From: Gemmatimonadota bacterium
Lineage (GTDB): Bacteria > Gemmatimonadota > Gemmatimonadetes > Gemmatimonadales > GWC2-71-9
Reading direction: 5' to 3'
Assembly (NCBI GenBank): GCA_040388535.1
Contig: JAZKBR010000002.1
Location: forward strand, 582,485-646,484
DNA length: 64,000 nucleotides
Under the pieces are notes generated by a model. It worked only from the letters and a program-made list of their open reading frames with translations, had not been told where the DNA came from and made no database searches. Every line of letters starts with the position of its first letter. The first letter of the stretch is position 1. Made by a program: the position numbers and the translations under genes. Below, in pieces: positions 50,083 through 59,166 of this stretch.

Positions 50083-51909
50083 ATGCGACATACGCTTTCC
50101 AAGTCCGACTTCAAGCTGGCGCGCTCATGCGTCACCAAGCTCTACTACAAAGAGCTCGGCTTTCCGCAGAATACCGCCGACAATCCCTACCTCGCGATGC
50201 TCGCCGAGGGCGGGTATATGGTGGAACAACTCGCCAAGTTGATGTTTCCCGACGGGGTAGCTGCGCCGTATGACCGACGCGATCCCGTGGGTTCAGCCGC
50301 GGGTACTCGCGACCTCCTGCTGCAGGATCCGGTCACGCTCTTCGAGGCGACGCTGCTCGCCGATCGCCTGCTTGCGCGTGTCGATATTCTGCGCCGCGCG
50401 GGAAATCGCTTCGACCTCATCGAAGTGAAATCGGTCTCCTTCGACAGTGACGAATCACGAGAGAACCCGGCGGGTCCGTTTCGTGGCAAGCGTGCGCCGC
50501 ACGGAATTACCACCAAGTTCCAGGAGTATCTCGAGGATGTTGCCTTTCAGGTGTTCGTGCTCCGGCGTCTGTACCCCGGCGCCGAGATCGTGCCGCACCT
50601 GATGCTGGTCGATCAGGCGCGACGCACCGGGATCGAAGGGCTGCCGGCGATGTTCCGGGTAGAGCGTTCTGCGGATGGCGGGGAGTTGCGGGTGGAGTTC
50701 CTCGGTGATGTTGCGGCAGTGCGCGCAGATCAGTTGCTGGCACAGGTCAACGTGGCCGATGAAGTGGCGATGCTCCTCGACGAGGTAGGCACGGCCGCCG
50801 ATCACTTCGCCACGCTGCTCGGTGAGGATGGACCGGTCAAGGAGCAGCGAGCGATTGACTGGGGTTGCCGCGATTGCGAATTCCGGGTTGACGCGGGCGA
50901 GCCGTTGAATGGCTTTGCGCAATGCTGGGGCCGACTCGCGGAACCGTCGCCCCACCTCTTCGAGCTCTACAAGTTCGGCGCCACGAAGTACGATGGCGCG
51001 CGGCTGGCCGACGTCATGATCCAGAACGGCATGACATCGCTCTATGATGTGGATGGCACGCATCTCGTGAAGAAGGACGGCTCACCCACGGCCAGCTCGC
51101 GGCGACAGCTGATCCAGATCGAGCATACCAGGCTCAATCGACCCTGGATCGGGGATGGGCTTCGGCCAGCGCTTGAGGCGCTGCGCTTGCCACTTCACTT
51201 CATCGATTTCGAGACCTCGTTGCTGGCGCTGCCGTATCACAAGGGGATGCGCGGCTACGAGAAGGTGGCGTTCCAGTGGAGTTGCCACACCGTGGTCCAG
51301 GCCGGTGACGCGCCGGTGCATAGGGAATGGCTGAATACTCGCGAGAGCTGGCCGAACGCGGAGTTTGTGCATTCGTTGCGCGAGGCAATCGGCGAGAGCG
51401 ACCCGGTGTTGACCTGGTCGCCCTACGAAGGGAGTGTGCTCCGGGAGATCCGGTCTCAGCTCGCTCGATACAACGCCGCGGATCCCGAGCTCGAACAGTG
51501 GCTCGATCGCGTCGTCGACGAACGCATCGTGGATCTCTGCCGCCTTTGCGAACAGCAGTTCTTCCATCCTGGTATGCGCGGCCGGGTGTCGATCAAGGTC
51601 GTGCTCGACGCATTGTGGAAGGCCGATCCGGTCATGCGCGAACGGTACGCCGAGTGGATGGGCGTTGCGGATGCCGACGCGGCGACCGGACCGTATGAGG
51701 CGTTGCCGCCGGTCGTCATCGGAACCCGGGAGCTGAACGTCGCCGACGGCACCGGGGCGATGCAGGCGTACACCGCGATGCTCTATGGTGCCGAACGCCT
51801 TGATCCCGAGATTCGCAAGAGCTGGGAATCCCTGTTGCTACGGTACTGCAAACTCGACACCCTGGCGATGGTGCTGATCTGGGACCACTGGCGGCGGGTG
51901 ACGGCCTGA
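50083..51909 (+). CDS. Cas4/RecB-like Fe-S nuclease fused to a DEDD exonuclease domain (DUF2779-like)
   Basis: 608 residues. N-terminal half: Cys16 in ARSCVTKLYYKE, PD-(D/E)XK residues Asp101 and Glu114-x-Lys116 (FDLIEVKSVS), then Cys262, Cys265 and Cys281 (GCRDCEF, FAQCWG). One early and three late Cys are the Fe-S pattern of Cas4/AddB nucleases. C-terminal half: FIDFETS (Asp375, Glu377) and LTWSPYEGSVL match the DEDD/DnaQ-like motifs ExoI and ExoII, as in DUF2779. The activity should be DNA processing; biological role unknown. No cas genes or CRISPR array are near. Confidence 0.85.
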   Translation: MRHTLSKSDFKLARSCVTKLYYKELGFPQNTADNPYLAMLAEGGYMVEQLAKLMFPDGVAAPYDRRDPVGSAAGTRDLLLQDPVTLFEATLLADRLLARVDILRRAGNRFDLIEVKSVSFDSDESRENPAGPFRGKRAPHGITTKFQEYLEDVAFQVFVLRRLYPGAEIVPHLMLVDQARRTGIEGLPAMFRVERSADGGELRVEFLGDVAAVRADQLLAQVNVADEVAMLLDEVGTAADHFATLLGEDGPVKEQRAIDWGCRDCEFRVDAGEPLNGFAQCWGRLAEPSPHLFELYKFGATKYDGARLADVMIQNGMTSLYDVDGTHLVKKDGSPTASSRRQLIQIEHTRLNRPWIGDGLRPALEALRLPLHFIDFETSLLALPYHKGMRGYEKVAFQWSCHTVVQAGDAPVHREWLNTRESWPNAEFVHSLREAIGESDPVLTWSPYEGSVLREIRSQLARYNAADPELEQWLDRVVDERIVDLCRLCEQQFFHPGMRGRVSIKVVLDALWKADPVMRERYAEWMGVADADAATGPYEALPPVVIGTRELNVADGTGAMQAYTAMLYGAERLDPEIRKSWESLLLRYCKLDTLAMVLIWDHWRRVTA

Positions 51910-51952
51910 CCGCAAGTAGATTTCGCCATCATCACCCACCGGACCCAAGCCC

Positions 51953-52324
51953 ATGACCCGATGCAGCATCGTTCTCACCGCCACCATCGCCATCACGGCT
52001 GCGGCGTGCGCCCCGGCTCCCAAGGCCGATCAGGTCGCGGCCGACACCTTGAAGCCCGCAACGGCCGCAACACCCGCGTCACCGAGCGTCGCCGCGGCCT
52101 TCCGCTGCAGCGATTCCTCGCAGGTGTTCGCGCTCTTCCGCAGCGATGCCGCTGGCAAGTCCGAGGTCGCGCTCGCCGTGGGCGATGAGCGGCTGCATCT
52201 CCCGCAGCTGGTCGCCGCATCGGGTGCGCGGTACGGCGACTCCACGACCACGTTCTGGAACAAGGGCGATTCGGCGACTTTCTCGCGTGGCGGCAAAGCG
52301 CTCGCCTGTCACGTCGAGAAGTAG
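51953..52324 (+). CDS. MliC-like lysozyme-inhibitor lipoprotein
   Basis: 123 residues from ATG 51953. Lipobox ITAAACAPAP, then an Ala/Thr linker and an MliC fold: FRCSDSSQVFALF, LHLPQLVAASGARYGD, TTFWNKGDSATFS and a final ACHVEK. The two mature Cys would form the family's disulfide. MliC blocks c-type lysozyme at the outer surface. Good family match; activity not proven. Upstream of the glycosylase gene by 2 bp. Confidence 0.82.
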   Translation: MTRCSIVLTATIAITAAACAPAPKADQVAADTLKPATAATPASPSVAAAFRCSDSSQVFALFRSDAAGKSEVALAVGDERLHLPQLVAASGARYGDSTTTFWNKGDSATFSRGGKALACHVEK

Positions 52325-52326
52325 CC

Positions 52327-52989
52327 GTGGCCCGGAAGGATCCCACCCGACTTGGTGGCAGCACCAAGCGCCGTCGTGACCCGCATGCGGCGGTGGCTCG
52401 GGAACTCTGCGATCGCCACCCGCGACTGGCTCGTCTGGTGGAGCTCACCCATCCGCTCGAACGGACCATCCCGGATGCGCGGCCGATCACGCACCTCGCC
52501 GTGCGGACCATCGTGGCGCAGCTCGTCTCGGCGCCTGCGGCGCGCACCATCATGGGTCGGCTGATCGACGCGCACGGCGACATCGACGGTATCGTGACCT
52601 GGGCCATGAGCGTCCCGGAGGATGCCCCGCCGATGCATTCGCTCTCACGCGCCAAGCGGAAGGCCATCGCCCACTGGGGCCGCTTCATTCTCAGTGATGG
52701 CGACCCCCGGCAGCGCTGGGCCGCGCTCTCCGCCGACGAACTGCTCACCGAGATCATGAAGTTGCGCGGATTCGGTCGCTGGAGTGCGCAGATGCTGGCG
52801 ATCTTCGGCTTTGGCCACGCCCAGGTCTGGCCCGAGGGCGATGCCGGAGTGATGCGCGCAGCAAGAGTGGTGTTCAAGGGGATGCGCCAGCCGACGGTGC
52901 GCCGACTGATCGCCGGGCACGAGAGTCACGTGGCGATCTGTTGCTGGGCGTTACTGGATACCAATCGGCTGGGGGAGTTTCACGAATAA
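52327..52989 (+). CDS. HhH-GPD DNA glycosylase (AlkA-like)
   Basis: 220 residues from GTG 52327. The helix-hairpin-helix is KLRGFGRWSAQMLAIFG, followed by the catalytic Asp in VWPEGDAGVM. This is the AlkA/3-methyladenine glycosylase arrangement; the Fe-S cluster of EndoIII-type members is missing. It removes alkylated bases. It follows the MliC gene by 2 bp. Confidence 0.88.
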   Translation: MARKDPTRLGGSTKRRRDPHAAVARELCDRHPRLARLVELTHPLERTIPDARPITHLAVRTIVAQLVSAPAARTIMGRLIDAHGDIDGIVTWAMSVPEDAPPMHSLSRAKRKAIAHWGRFILSDGDPRQRWAALSADELLTEIMKLRGFGRWSAQMLAIFGFGHAQVWPEGDAGVMRAARVVFKGMRQPTVRRLIAGHESHVAICCWALLDTNRLGEFHE

Positions 52990-53033
52990 GGGAGAAGGGA
53001 GAAGAGGGAAGGGAGAAGGGAGAACGGAGGAGG
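52987..53033. repeat. GGGAGAA heptamer tract
   Basis: Degenerate GGGAGAA units beginning at the glycosylase stop codon. Confidence 0.75.
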
Positions 53034-53100
53034 GAAGGCCTGCCGCGGATCGCTACCCCGGCATTACCTTTTTTGCTGACTCCGTGACCAGGGTGATCCC

Positions 53101-53214
53101 GTGAATGTGAATCCGCTCTCCGAGCTGCGCCAGATTATCGCCTTCCTCGCCATCTTCGTGGTGACCTTCATCGTGGCCAACGGCGCCGCCAGGGCCGCCG
53201 GCCACAAGGACTGA
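53101..53214 (+). CDS. Short single-TM protein, 37 aa
   Basis: GTG 53101 opens a 37-codon frame: MNVNPLSELRQ, a TM segment IIAFLAIFVVTFIVAN, then a short GAARAAGHKD tail. AGGGTGA precedes the start. It ends 7 bp before the convergent lipoprotein gene. Short and unrecognised, but the start signal, TM and tail are consistent with a real gene. Confidence 0.5.
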   Translation: MNVNPLSELRQIIAFLAIFVVTFIVANGAARAAGHKD

Positions 53215-53220
53215 GCCCGG

Positions 53221-54381
53221 TCAGGGCACTGCAAGCAGGTTGAACTGCCACACCCCGCTCAACGGGGTGACCGCCCCCGGGAGCACCGGGAAGCTCAGGA
53301 AGGGTCCACTGAGCGCCTCATCCAGCTCGCCAAAGACCTGCAGGACCGACTGTGGTGTGAGCAGCCAGTAGCCGTATGCGGGCTGATTGTTGTCGTTCGT
53401 GGTAATTGAACAGCGACACGCTTCGGCGCCGACCACCACCGGGAAATTCGCGCGCGCCTTCTTCCCACTGAAGTTGTGCAGCACCGGATTGAAATAGACC
53501 CGACCATCGTTCAGGATGTTGTCGATCACCAGCGGTACCGCGCCCGTCGGGTTGAGGATGGGCGGAAAGGTCTCGGTGATGGTTTCGCCGCGACCCAGTG
53601 GCGGGATGAGGCGCCATGACAGCGTGAGCGTCGGCGTGAGTGGGCGTTCGATGGTCGTCGAGCCCTGCGCCCCGGCCGTCCCGACCACCACGCCATTCTG
53701 CATGATCTCGGCGGAGTACATCAGGTTATTCGTGACTTCGATCCGGAAGCGCGCCTGCGCGAGCGGGGTGACCCGCACGAGTGCCTGACCAATCACGTTC
53801 CCGATTCTGGCGGAAATGGTGGATTCTCCCAGCGCCACGCCGGTCACCACGCCTGTGGCATCGACCGTGGCGGCGAGCGGATTGAACGAAGACCAGACCG
53901 CCTGCGGGTTGGCGACGGGATTGCCGAACTCGTCGATCGCCGAGAGGATCATCGCACGCGTGCCCCCGGGAAGCATCTCGACTGTGTCCGGCTTCACCTT
54001 GATCGTCTTCACCTCGGCAGGGATGATCGTGAGCGTGGTGCTGGCGCTCTTGCCGGAGGCCGTCGCAGTAATGGTCACCGGCCCACCCGGATCGAGACCC
54101 AACACGAGGCCGGTCTGGGTCACGACCGCACGGGTCGCGTCACTCGTCGTCCACGCGAAGGTTGCGTCGCTGACAACGAAGCCGGTCGCGTTGAAGGCTG
54201 TGCTGACCACCTGCTGCGTCGCGCCCGACTTGATTGTCGCGGATGTCGGGTCCACGACGACATGATCCACTGCTGGGGGCGGGGGCGGCGGTGGTGGCGG
54301 CGTGATGCCACCGGTATCGCCGCCACAGGCAGCGAGGAGCACCAGCCCCGCGACAGCGATACGCGACGTGATGGCGCTCAC
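53221..54381 (-). CDS. Lipoprotein with bacterial Ig-like domains
   Basis: 386 residues, lipobox AACGGD, then a run of nine prolines and two Big_2-like repeats (about 38-120 and 120-200): VDHVVVDPTSATIKSG and KTIKVKPDTVEMLPGG. The C-terminal 185 residues are unrecognised, with two Cys (ACRC). Probably a surface or periplasmic adhesin-like protein. ATG 54381 overlaps the stop of the upstream secreted-protein gene (ATGA). Confidence 0.85.
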   Translation of the reverse strand: MSAITSRIAVAGLVLLAACGGDTGGITPPPPPPPPPAVDHVVVDPTSATIKSGATQQVVSTAFNATGFVVSDATFAWTTSDATRAVVTQTGLVLGLDPGGPVTITATASGKSASTTLTIIPAEVKTIKVKPDTVEMLPGGTRAMILSAIDEFGNPVANPQAVWSSFNPLAATVDATGVVTGVALGESTISARIGNVIGQALVRVTPLAQARFRIEVTNNLMYSAEIMQNGVVVGTAGAQGSTTIERPLTPTLTLSWRLIPPLGRGETITETFPPILNPTGAVPLVIDNILNDGRVYFNPVLHNFSGKKARANFPVVVGAEACRCSITTNDNNQPAYGYWLLTPQSVLQVFGELDEALSGPFLSFPVLPGAVTPLSGVWQFNLLAVP

Positions 54382-55022
54382 TTGGCGGCGACCACCGAGA
54401 GGTCGGCGACGTGCAGGTTCAACTGATGGTTGATACGCATTCCCACGACCCCATCGACCGCGAGATCCTTGCGAGGCTTCGCCGCCACGATCGTGCCGTT
54501 GATGAGAAACTGGACTGCATCCTTCGTCGCCTGGATCGAGAGCGTGTTGAGCACATTCGCCGTGTCGGTTGCCGCGATGGTCTTGATGGCGGGGGCAGCG
54601 GTCCAGGGAGTCACGTCGGCCGTCGCGTCACCGTTGCGGGTCTTGATGAGAAACTTGCCGTCGTTGCGGATCACGAAATAGAGATAGCGTTGCGTCGCCC
54701 CGGGAAGGTCCTTCCCGCCCACCATCAGGCCATACGCCTCGGGGTGGGCCGAGGCCGGGCCGAAGAAGTACACCTTCATCGTCGCGGTGTAGGCGCCGAC
54801 CCCGGTCATCTCGGGGCGATAGAAGATCCCCGCGACGTTGCCGGTGGTGATGTGCCACCCTGGCTTCATCTCGACGAAGGCCAGCTGGGAGATCTCCTTG
54901 TTGCCGTCGGAGCGGACCTGCCAGCCAAGTCCGCGGGCATCGACCCGGGTCGGAGCGGCCTGCTGGGCACCGACGGCGGCGGGGGCGAGCAGGATCGCGG
55001 TCAGGGCGAGGGTGCGACGCAT
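54378..55022 (-). CDS. Secreted beta-sandwich protein, unknown
   Basis: 214 residues from ATG 55022 with a signal peptide (ALTAILLAPAAVGAQQ). The body (VEMKPGWHITTG, RYLYFVIRNDGKFLIKTRNG, DAVQFLINGTIV, GVVGMRINHQLNLH) resembles DUF1080-like or concanavalin-like sandwiches. Not assigned further. Operon partner of the Ig-like lipoprotein by start/stop overlap. Confidence 0.75.
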   Translation of the reverse strand: MRRTLALTAILLAPAAVGAQQAAPTRVDARGLGWQVRSDGNKEISQLAFVEMKPGWHITTGNVAGIFYRPEMTGVGAYTATMKVYFFGPASAHPEAYGLMVGGKDLPGATQRYLYFVIRNDGKFLIKTRNGDATADVTPWTAAPAIKTIAATDTANVLNTLSIQATKDAVQFLINGTIVAAKPRKDLAVDGVVGMRINHQLNLHVADLSVVAAK

Positions 55023-55210
55023 CGAGGGTCTCCGGGAAATAGGATGCACGGTGAAATCTATCTGCCCACGGCGTCCGTAGGGGTCTCCGGAAGTACTGCA
55101 ACGGCCGGGGGCGGCCGTGCGTCTCATCCTGCAGCCCCAGCTAGCCGTATATTGTCTGGACCGAACACATTGCAGGATCACAACCAACCTGGCGACCACC
55201 CGGATTCCTG

Positions 55211-57136
55211 GTGACTGACAAGCTTCTCGACGACCTCAAGCTCGCCCTCGGCGATGCCTACAGCATAGAGCGCGAACTCCTCGGGGGCGGGATGAGTCGC
55301 GTCTTCGTCGCGATGGAGCACGCGCTTGGTCGCGAAGTCGTCATCAAGGTCCTGCCACTCGAGCTCGCGGCCGGCGTCAATCGCGAACGATTCCGTCGTG
55401 AAGTGCAACTCGCGGCCCGGCTCTCGCATCCTTATATCGTGCCGTTGCTGCACGCGGGCGAACACGGCGAACTGCTCTGGTTCACGATGCCGTTCATTCC
55501 CGGCGAGTCGCTGCGCACGCGCCTCGAACGCACCGGTCCGCTCAGCGTTCCCGAGACCCTGCGCCTGCTCCACGACACAGTTGAAGCGCTGGCGTATGCC
55601 CACTCCCGTGGCGTCATCCATCGCGACATCAAGCCCGGCAACATCCTCTCCGATGGTCATCACGCGATGGTCACCGATTTTGGTGTGGCCAAGGCGCTCT
55701 CGGCGTCGATGCCGATGGGCCCGATTGCCGGACATACGACGTCTGGCATGGCGATCGGCACACCGGCCTACATGGCGCCGGAGCAGCTTGCGGCGGATCC
55801 GTCTGCCGATCATCGCGTCGACATCTATGCGGTCGGCCTGCTCGCCTACGAACTGCTGACCGGTGCGAGCCCCTTCGCGGCCGCATCGCCGACGGCAACG
55901 ATGACCGCCCAGCTCACACGCACGCCCGACTTGCTGCATCTGCAGCGACCGGAAGTGCCGCCCGCGCTCTCGGCGCTGGTGCAGCGTTGCCTCGCCAAGG
56001 ACCAGGAAAATCGCCCGGTCGATGCGAAGAGCGTGCTGACAGATCTCGACAAGATCTCCGGTGCGATCGCGGCCGACGCGCATCGCTCCACCTCGGGTGA
56101 GACGGCGGCGCGGGCGCTGGTCCCGGCATCGCCGTGGCCGTTGCTGCTGGCCACCGGCGCCGTCATCTCGCTGGTTGCGGGTGGTGTCTGGTATGCGCAA
56201 CGTGGCACGCCACCAGCAGCGCCAGGACGCGTGGACACGCTCACGGTGCTTGCCCCGCGCGACACCGGCGCGAGTGGCGCGCCGCTGCAGTCGCCGGCCT
56301 CCAAGCCATTGACCCACGCGGACTCGTTGCGCATCGCGCAGGCACTGCGCGCCGAACTCGAGCAGCTGGATCCCAAGTACAAGACGAGAGCGGTGACGAC
56401 CGAGGCGCCGAGCGCCGAGATTTCGCTCGAGCGGCAGCTGGCCACCACCGACTCGCTGGTACGGATCCGGATCGCGGAGTTCTCCTCGCAGGCGACGTTG
56501 CGGCGCATTCCGGGCGTGGGCGATGCCATTGCGAGTGTCGGTCCTTCGGTCGCAGGCGGGGTTGGTGTCGGCGGCAAGCCCACGACCGGCGCCCCCAGTG
56601 CGCCAACGGTGTTCGTGACCGGCCCGCGTCGGGTGATGGTGGTGATGTCACCGCCGCGCGGAAGTCCCGATCCGGCGCTGCTCGCCCTCAACGAGGCGGC
56701 AATGCGCGAATTCGCCAAGCGCATTTCCGCGAGTGGTGGCTGGGATGTCATCACGCCGGAGCGGGTACAGGGGATGCGGGAGAGCGATTTCAGTGGTGCG
56801 GAAGCGCTGGTGACGGTCGGGCTCGCGCACACGCAGTCTTCGGCAGACTCGACCTACCTCCGCATCGGGATCCGGACCCTTACCCCGGGCTCGTCGTTCG
56901 GGTACCGGGTGGTCACGAGCAACGCGGTACTCAACCCCACCAATCTCGATCCATTCCGGTCGTGGATGGCGCAGGCGCTCGAGGTGATGCGCGACCTCAG
57001 GAACCTGCCGTCAGGCGCTACATGGCAGCTGGATATGGGCCGCTTCCGTGACAGCATCGGCCGCTTCACCAGCCGGCCCCGTCGCGACTCGACGTTCCGT
57101 CGACCACCCCAGAGCCCAGAGCCGCCGCAGCCGTAA
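55211..57136 (+). CDS. Ser/Thr protein kinase, TM-anchored (first of two)
   Basis: 641 residues from GTG 55211. Kinase domain (about 18-285): glycine loop LGGGMSRVF, Lys46 in VVIKVLP, catalytic IHRDIKPGN (Asp139), and DFG at 156-158. A single TM follows (about 305-325, WPLLLATGAVISLVAGGVWY). The outer region (about 330-641) is Ala/Thr-rich with a TolB-N/FlgO-like segment (RVMVVMSPP, WDVITPERVQGM). It is a receptor-type Pkn. Its role is unknown; the neighbour is a paralogue. TATATT at 55149 is a possible -10. Confidence 0.93.
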   Translation: MTDKLLDDLKLALGDAYSIERELLGGGMSRVFVAMEHALGREVVIKVLPLELAAGVNRERFRREVQLAARLSHPYIVPLLHAGEHGELLWFTMPFIPGESLRTRLERTGPLSVPETLRLLHDTVEALAYAHSRGVIHRDIKPGNILSDGHHAMVTDFGVAKALSASMPMGPIAGHTTSGMAIGTPAYMAPEQLAADPSADHRVDIYAVGLLAYELLTGASPFAAASPTATMTAQLTRTPDLLHLQRPEVPPALSALVQRCLAKDQENRPVDAKSVLTDLDKISGAIAADAHRSTSGETAARALVPASPWPLLLATGAVISLVAGGVWYAQRGTPPAAPGRVDTLTVLAPRDTGASGAPLQSPASKPLTHADSLRIAQALRAELEQLDPKYKTRAVTTEAPSAEISLERQLATTDSLVRIRIAEFSSQATLRRIPGVGDAIASVGPSVAGGVGVGGKPTTGAPSAPTVFVTGPRRVMVVMSPPRGSPDPALLALNEAAMREFAKRISASGGWDVITPERVQGMRESDFSGAEALVTVGLAHTQSSADSTYLRIGIRTLTPGSSFGYRVVTSNAVLNPTNLDPFRSWMAQALEVMRDLRNLPSGATWQLDMGRFRDSIGRFTSRPRRDSTFRRPPQSPEPPQP

Positions 57137-57237
57137 GACCGACGGGGAAGGGGGAAGGGGGGAGGGGGAAGGGAGGGCCCCGAAACAGCCAGGGGTTGCC
57201 GCCGTAGGGACCCCTCACGTTTCATTCTGGAATCCCA

Positions 57238-58989
57238 ATGGCCTCGGAATCGGTGTCCCCAGAGTTTCTCGCCCTCCAGACCGCCGTCGCCGGTCGCTAT
57301 TCGCTGGTCCGTGAGCTGGGTCGGGGCGGTATGGGGGTCGTCTTTCTGGCCCGCGAAGTCGCCCTCGACCGACTGGTCGCCGTCAAGCTGCTTCCTCCCG
57401 CCCTCGCTGCCAACGCCTCGCTCCGGGATCGCTTTCTCCGCGAGGCGCGCACCGCCGCTCAACTTTCACATCCTCACATCGTGCCGATTCACGCGGTCGA
57501 GTCGCAGGAAGCGCTGGTCTTCTTCGTGATGGCTTACGTCGAGGGCGAAACGCTTGGCGAGCGGCTCCATGCACACGGGGCGTTGCCGATGGCCGAAGCG
57601 CTGCGAGTGACACAGGAAGTGAGCTGGGCCATCGCGCACGCGCACGCGCGCGGCGTGATCCATCGCGACATCAAGCCCGACAATATTCTGCTCGAAGAGG
57701 GAGGCGACCGCGCCGTCGTGACCGACTTCGGCATCGCTGCGGTGGGCGAGGGCGATACCCCGGCCGGCACGGCCGTCGGCACAATGCACTACATGAGTCC
57801 GGAACAGGCGCTCGGTGGTTCGCCCGATGTGCGTGCGGATGTCTATGCGCTGGGTGTCACCGCGTTCACGGCGCTCGCGGGCCGGCGACCCTTCGAGGGC
57901 GCCGAAGGACGCGCGCTGCTGGCGCAGCAGGCAGGAAGTGACGCGCCGTCAATCCGGACGCTGGTTCCAGCACTGGCCGTGGCATCCGCAGCGGTCATCG
58001 ATCGGGCGATCGCCCGGGACCCGACTTCACGCTGGGCCACGGTCGAGGAGTTTGCATCAGCGCTGCACGCCGCACGCGCACTGGAGCCGCAGCTTCCGGT
58101 GTCGCTCCGCAAATTCGCACATGAGGCCGTTGAGTATAGCGACCGGATGACCGCGGTTGCCGGTGGCGCCGGCAGCGCCGCGGCCGCGGCGTTGATGATC
58201 GACATGGTGGTCCGGCACGACTTCCTCGGCATCGCCACCACGCTCTTCACGGTCGTCGCAGCGCTCGGAGCCGGAATGGCGGTGATCCTGCTTGTGCTGC
58301 AGGCGACCGCAATCCGGCAACTGGCAAAGTCGGGCTACTCGCGCGAGGCCGCACTGCGAGCCGTCCGGCAGCTCGATGGTGAACTTGAAGAGATGTCTCG
58401 AGTTCCCACGGGCCGGCTCGGAGGATTGTGGGACCGACCCGTTGCCGTGAACGGCCTCGGTGTAACCGCAACGCTCCTCGGCATCGTCGGCACAGTGAAA
58501 GTCAATGACTGGTTCGCCATCATTTTCATATTGTTGGCGCTGATTGCTCCGGTGGTGACGGTCCGCCGACTGGTGCAGCTCCACGGTGTGAAGGGATCGT
58601 GGTGGGGTCGCTTCCTCGGGACGCGGGTGGGACGCTGGTTCTGGGGTGGCGCAACGCTCGGGCAAGGCCGCGTGCGCCAACTCCCCTCCTCGGGCGAACC
58701 GACGGCGCTGGCCCTCGGCGGCGCGATCCACGAGCTCTACGACGCGCTGCCCTCCGCCGAACAGAGCCTACTGGCTGAGGTTCCCGGGCTGATTGATCGC
58801 CTCTCGGCGCGCGCGCTCGACGTGGCTGATTCGCATCGCATCGACGCGATCATGGGCCTCGAGACGTTGCGACTCGACCTGATGAAACTGCGCGCCGGCC
58901 AGATCGCCGCGAACAGCATTACCGAAGGGATCGAGGCACTGAAGCACGTGGGGCGGAAGGTGGATGCCTTGCTAGAGACTAGAGACTAG
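57238..58989 (+). CDS. Ser/Thr protein kinase with two TMs (second of two)
   Basis: 583 residues from ATG 57238. Kinase domain (about 20-285): GRGGMGVVF glycine loop, Lys50, IHRDIKPDN (Asp144), DFG 163-165. The tail has two predicted TM pairs (about 302-350 and 405-440) rather than an outer sensor. The last residues LLETRD and the stop codon derive from the following GAGACTA tract. Related to the kinase immediately upstream, so a tandem duplication is likely. Confidence 0.92.
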   Translation: MASESVSPEFLALQTAVAGRYSLVRELGRGGMGVVFLAREVALDRLVAVKLLPPALAANASLRDRFLREARTAAQLSHPHIVPIHAVESQEALVFFVMAYVEGETLGERLHAHGALPMAEALRVTQEVSWAIAHAHARGVIHRDIKPDNILLEEGGDRAVVTDFGIAAVGEGDTPAGTAVGTMHYMSPEQALGGSPDVRADVYALGVTAFTALAGRRPFEGAEGRALLAQQAGSDAPSIRTLVPALAVASAAVIDRAIARDPTSRWATVEEFASALHAARALEPQLPVSLRKFAHEAVEYSDRMTAVAGGAGSAAAAALMIDMVVRHDFLGIATTLFTVVAALGAGMAVILLVLQATAIRQLAKSGYSREAALRAVRQLDGELEEMSRVPTGRLGGLWDRPVAVNGLGVTATLLGIVGTVKVNDWFAIIFILLALIAPVVTVRRLVQLHGVKGSWWGRFLGTRVGRWFWGGATLGQGRVRQLPSSGEPTALALGGAIHELYDALPSAEQSLLAEVPGLIDRLSARALDVADSHRIDAIMGLETLRLDLMKLRAGQIAANSITEGIEALKHVGRKVDALLETRD

Positions 58990-59166
58990 AGACTAGAGAC
59001 TAGAGACTAGAGGAGAAGGGAGAAGGGGGAAGGGAGAAGGGAGAAGGGAGAAGGGAGAGTGGAGAAAGCGAGAGGTCCTTCGACTTCGCCCGCTTCGCGG
59101 GCTCCGCTCAGGATGACAACCGCTCCTCCCTTCTCCCTTCTCCCTTCCCCCTTCCCCCTTCTCCTC
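58974..59166. repeat. GAGACTA and GGGAGAA heptamer composite
   Basis: GAGACTA units (58974-59012), then GGGAGAA units (59013-59058), a REP-like CCTTCGACTTCGCCCGC piece, and reverse-complement TTCTCCC units (59125-59166). The GGGAGAA arms are inverted around the REP-like centre between the convergent kinase and deoxyhypusine-synthase-like genes. Confidence 0.85.
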
